This document shows positions 61,529 to 64,000 of a stretch of 64,000 nucleotides of DNA, piece by piece. Within the stretch, counting starts at the first letter, position 1. Each line of letters opens with the position of its first letter. Origin of the DNA: Bacillus sp. EB106-08-02-XG196. Its GTDB lineage: Bacteria > Bacillota > Bacilli > Bacillales > Cytobacillaceae. The position numbers were made by a program, and so were the translations under genes. The notes under the pieces are model-generated. The model searched no databases and was not told the DNA's origin. It saw only the letters and a program-made list of their open reading frames with translations. The stretch is taken from positions 1-64,000 of the forward strand of contig NZ_JABWSY010000007.1 in assembly GCF_013396335.1 (NCBI RefSeq). The letters are read 5' to 3'.

Positions 61529-62302
61529 TTAAGCCATGGTTGCATAGCTTTCTTTATTCACTTTTGCTCCTATTAAATTTATTTTTTCACGGAAGGTGAC
61601 GACTTCTCCAACAACGATCATGGCAGGATTTTCAATTTCCTCTTTTTCAACTATGTCTACAATAGAACTCAACGTTCCTGTTACGGTACGCTGTGCACTT
61701 GTTGTCCCTTGCTGTATGATCGCAACAGGGGTCTCTGCTTTTTTACCATGCTTCATTAATTCCTCGCAGATATATGGGAGATTTGTCATTCCCATGTAGA
61801 TAGCCAGAGTATCTACAGCTGTTGCTAGACTTTTCCAATTTATGTCGTCAGGTTTCCCCTTTGGCTTGTGACCCGTTACAATAGCAAAAGAGCTTCCTAA
61901 TTCACGATGAGTGATCGGAATTCCAGCATAAGCAGGAGCGGCTACTCCTGCTGTTATCCCGGGAACTACTTCGACTGGCAGACACTGTTCAACCAAAGCT
62001 TCTACTTCCTCAGCTCCGCGTCCAAATACGAAAGGATCTCCACCTTTTAATCGAACAACATTTTTCCCCTGTTTTGTGTATTTGACTAAAAGATGATTAA
62101 TGGTTTCTTGCTGAAGTGTATGGTAATTCGGTTTTTTCCCACAATAAATGAGATGGCAATCTCGTTTTGCTTCCTCTAAAAGCTCTGGATTAACCAGCCG
62201 GTCATAAAGAATCACGTCTGCTTTCTGAATACATCGTAACGCCTTAACTGTTATTAAATCAGGGTCACCAGGACCTGCTCCAACGATATATGCCTTTCCC
62301 AT
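61529..62302 (-). CDS. sumT: Uroporphyrinogen-III C-methyltransferase, copy 2
   Basis: This 257-residue paralogue of the enzyme at 56758 has the same motifs (GAGPGDPDLITVKALRC, VRLKGGDPFVFGRGAEE, VPGITAGVAA). It is the last gene of the nitrite reductase operon and would supply siroheme for NirB. ATG 62302 has GGAGGG upstream. Two copies let sulfite and nitrite reduction each secure siroheme. Confidence 0.93.
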   Translation of the reverse strand: MGKAYIVGAGPGDPDLITVKALRCIQKADVILYDRLVNPELLEEAKRDCHLIYCGKKPNYHTLQQETINHLLVKYTKQGKNVVRLKGGDPFVFGRGAEEVEALVEQCLPVEVVPGITAGVAAPAYAGIPITHRELGSSFAIVTGHKPKGKPDDINWKSLATAVDTLAIYMGMTNLPYICEELMKHGKKAETPVAIIQQGTTSAQRTVTGTLSSIVDIVEKEEIENPAMIVVGEVVTFREKINLIGAKVNKESYATMA

Positions 62303-62317
62303 AATCATCCCTCCTTC

Positions 62318-63178
62318 TTATCGCTGTGTACTCGGTATCACCGCCTTCGTTTGTGGCAGTTCTAGAATATTTTGCGATTCTGTCTTTTTATGAGTGTAAT
62401 AGAGCGCCATTCCTGTAAAAAGAACACCGCTGACTAAATTCCCAATTAGTACGGGGATTTGATTCCATACCCACCAATCTGTAATTGTGACATCCGCACC
62501 CAGTATCATACCAGCTGGAATGACAAACATATTCACCACTGCGTGCTCAAAGCCCTGGGCAAAAAAGATTAAGATTGGAAGCCACATTGCTGCAATTTTC
62601 CCAATGACAGACTTCGTGGTCATAGCCATTACCGCACCAAGAGTAACCATCCAATTACAGAGCATCGCTTTTACAAATACGACCATCAAGCCTTCAGAAC
62701 CAAGACTTTTGTACCCTAACGTTTTGGCTTCGGCCACTGCGAGGATTTTTGCTGCAACAGCATGGTTGGTAACTTGACCAAACTGTGTGACTGCAATGAT
62801 ATATAGAATGGCATACATAACTGCTCCTAGAACATGCCCAATAATGACCCAAAACCAATTTTTCATCATTTGTGCAGCTGTAGCTTTTTTCGCCATCACC
62901 GCAACAGGAATTAGTGCGAAACTACCAGTAACTAATTCCAACCCAAGTAGAATGATAATGACAAAAGCAGCTGGAAAAAGTAATGCTCCGACAATTCCTA
63001 ATCCTGTTTGGACCTCTGCAGTAAAAGCTAATGTCGTGCCAAATCCGAGCAATGCTCCACCTAGAGCTCCGCGGATTAGTAAATCCTTCACTGGTAATTT
63101 TGCCTTAACCTCACCTGCCTGAATCATACTTTCCACAACTTGATTTGGACTCACAATCGCCAAGGTATCACTCCCCAT
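62318..63178 (-). CDS. Formate/nitrite transporter family protein
   Basis: This 286-residue FNT channel has six membrane segments with the conserved pore pattern (GALLGFGTTLAFTAEVQTGL, LELVTGSFALIPV, NWFWVIIGHVLGAVM, LCNWMVTLG, GFEHAVVNMFVIPAGM). In this nir operon it probably moves nitrite (NirC-like). It lies between nirD and sumT. Confidence 0.92.
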   Translation of the reverse strand: MGSDTLAIVSPNQVVESMIQAGEVKAKLPVKDLLIRGALGGALLGFGTTLAFTAEVQTGLGIVGALLFPAAFVIIILLGLELVTGSFALIPVAVMAKKATAAQMMKNWFWVIIGHVLGAVMYAILYIIAVTQFGQVTNHAVAAKILAVAEAKTLGYKSLGSEGLMVVFVKAMLCNWMVTLGAVMAMTTKSVIGKIAAMWLPILIFFAQGFEHAVVNMFVIPAGMILGADVTITDWWVWNQIPVLIGNLVSGVLFTGMALYYTHKKTESQNILELPQTKAVIPSTQR

Positions 63179-63211
63179 ATTTTTTCAGATTCGTTCACTA
63201 TGAATCTCTTA

Positions 63212-63535
63212 TCAATCCCTTATTAAGATATAGACTTGATCCCCTTTGACTTCAACTGGATAGGACTGAACGCAGCCTACATCTGGCGCCTGGACTTTGC
63301 CGTCCTTTACGCTGATTTTCCAATCGTGCATCGGGCAAAATACATATTCACCGCTTAGTATCCCTTCGGCAAGGACGCCGCCTTTATGGGGACAGCGGTT
63401 CTCAATAGCTCGGATTTCCCCATTTTCCAATTTAAAAACAGCAATTTCCCTACTTCCGATGGTGACTGTTTTCCCTAACTTTTGCGGTAAGTCTGCAACT
63501 TCCCCGATGAACACGCTGCGTAATGTTTTTTCCAT
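63212..63535 (-). CDS. nirD: Nitrite reductase small subunit NirD (Rieske-type)
   Basis: This small subunit of about 107 residues has a Rieske 2Fe-2S domain: C48-x-H50 (NRCPHKGG) and C67-x2-H70 (FCPMHDWK). The Bacillus form keeps the cluster ligands. It feeds the NADH-dependent assimilatory nitrite reductase. ATG 63535 has GGGGGA upstream. It follows nirB closely. Confidence 0.92.
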   Translation of the reverse strand: MEKTLRSVFIGEVADLPQKLGKTVTIGSREIAVFKLENGEIRAIENRCPHKGGVLAEGILSGEYVFCPMHDWKISVKDGKVQAPDVGCVQSYPVEVKGDQVYILIRD

Positions 63536-63556
63536 TATCCCCAACTCCCCCAATCG

Positions 63557-64000
63557 TCATATTTTTACAGTCTGATATAAGTCTCTTAAGAGATTTTTAT
63601 TGTGAATCGCTTCTTTCCATGGATCTTGAACCACAGACAAAGCCTCATCAATTCGATTATTGTATTCCTTCACCATTAACTCATCGGATAGGACTTCTCT
63701 AATATGCTCTAACCCTAAGCGGTCCACCCAAGCGGAAGTTCTTTCTAAATATTTAGCACTTTCACGATAATATTGGAGGAATGCCCCAATCATTTCTACC
63801 AACTCATCTCCTGTTTTGAACTTGAACAACAGATCCGCTTCGCGTAAATGAGTCCCTCCATTGCCGCCAACATACATTTCCCATGCACCTTCTACACCGA
63901 CAACCCCTACATCTTTAATTCCGCTTTCTGCACAGTTACGGGGACAGGCTGACACAGCCATTTTCACTTTATGAGGAGTGTTTAAGCCTTCAAATTTCCT
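63557..64000 (-). CDS. nirB: Nitrite reductase large subunit NirB, C-terminal part (cut by window edge)
   Basis: This frame of about 147 residues runs off the right edge without a start. It starts in TPHKVKMAVSACPRNCAESG, the siroheme/4Fe-4S domain of NirB (C-x3-C in CPRNC). The C-terminus ends near NKNLLRDLYQTVKI. The full enzyme would have about 800 residues and lies mostly outside the window. It is the first gene of the nir operon seen here. Confidence 0.9.
   Translation of the reverse strand, partial: RKFEGLNTPHKVKMAVSACPRNCAESGIKDVGVVGVEGAWEMYVGGNGGTHLREADLLFKFKTGDELVEMIGAFLQYYRESAKYLERTSAWVDRLGLEHIREVLSDELMVKEYNNRIDEALSVVQDPWKEAIHNKNLLRDLYQTVKI

Overview
The window looks like a chromosomal segment of an endospore-forming Bacillaceae bacterium, a Bacillus or Neobacillus-like low-GC Firmicute. 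The evidence is AT-rich intergenic DNA, strong AGGAGG-type ribosome binding sites, frequent TTG and GTG starts and many T-tailed hairpin terminators. Spore-lineage families are present (YyaC, Spo0E-like phosphatase, SleB-type hydrolase, DUF3231), as are Bacillus-type preQ1-I and SAM-I riboswitches. I see no rRNA, tRNA, CRISPR array, insertion sequence or complete prophage.

Layout. From 0.1 to 13 kb there are a GntR regulator, YyaC, a GreA-like protein, a DUF2935 protein, a cytoplasmic GH3 glycosidase divergent from an AraC regulator, a DUF4317 protein, and a drug-efflux MFS gene with its MarR regulator. Three copies of a GTCAAC-type palindrome mark the MarR circuit. From 13.4 to 17 kb is a zone of gene decay: a P-loop kinase remnant, a PAP2/haloperoxidase remnant and a MocR aminotransferase remnant. 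From 17 to 36 kb are single-gene units: esterase, SPOR amidase, PabBC fusion, threonine aldolase, Ktr potassium channel, ArsR-SRPBCC regulator, gamma-carbonic-anhydrase-like protein, LLM oxidoreductase, SleB-like hydrolase, acetyltransferases and a DUF3231 protein. From 36 to 44 kb are VOC proteins, a TPR gene split by a frameshift, a 5'-deleted catalase, a class A PBP and a second DUF3231 protein.

From 44 to 46.8 kb is the queuosine precursor pathway, as queC-queD-queE on the minus strand and queF on the plus strand. Each unit has its own preQ1-I riboswitch with a terminator, so the genes for preQ1 are controlled by two switches placed back to back.

From 48 kb to the right edge is sulfur and nitrogen assimilation, all on the minus strand apart from two small plus-strand genes: an SsuABC-type importer; cysJ-cysI sulfite reductase; a SAM-I riboswitch followed by cysH-cysP-sat-cysC-sumT-sirB; and nirB(partial)-nirD-FNT transporter-second sumT. 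Sulfate enters through CysP, is activated by Sat and CysC, and is reduced by CysH and CysJI. SumT and SirB make the siroheme needed by both CysI and NirB; the SirC (YlnF) dehydrogenase step is not in the window.

Most unusual are two unrelated-looking intergenic arrays that share exactly the same 52-bp period (31221-31376 and 55721-56007), the paired preQ1 riboswitches, a MarR-type promoter that now drives a start-less CarD fragment, a 57-bp near-perfect palindrome at the ArsR-SRPBCC promoter, and several very small genes (22, 35 and 43 codons) with strong ribosome binding sites.
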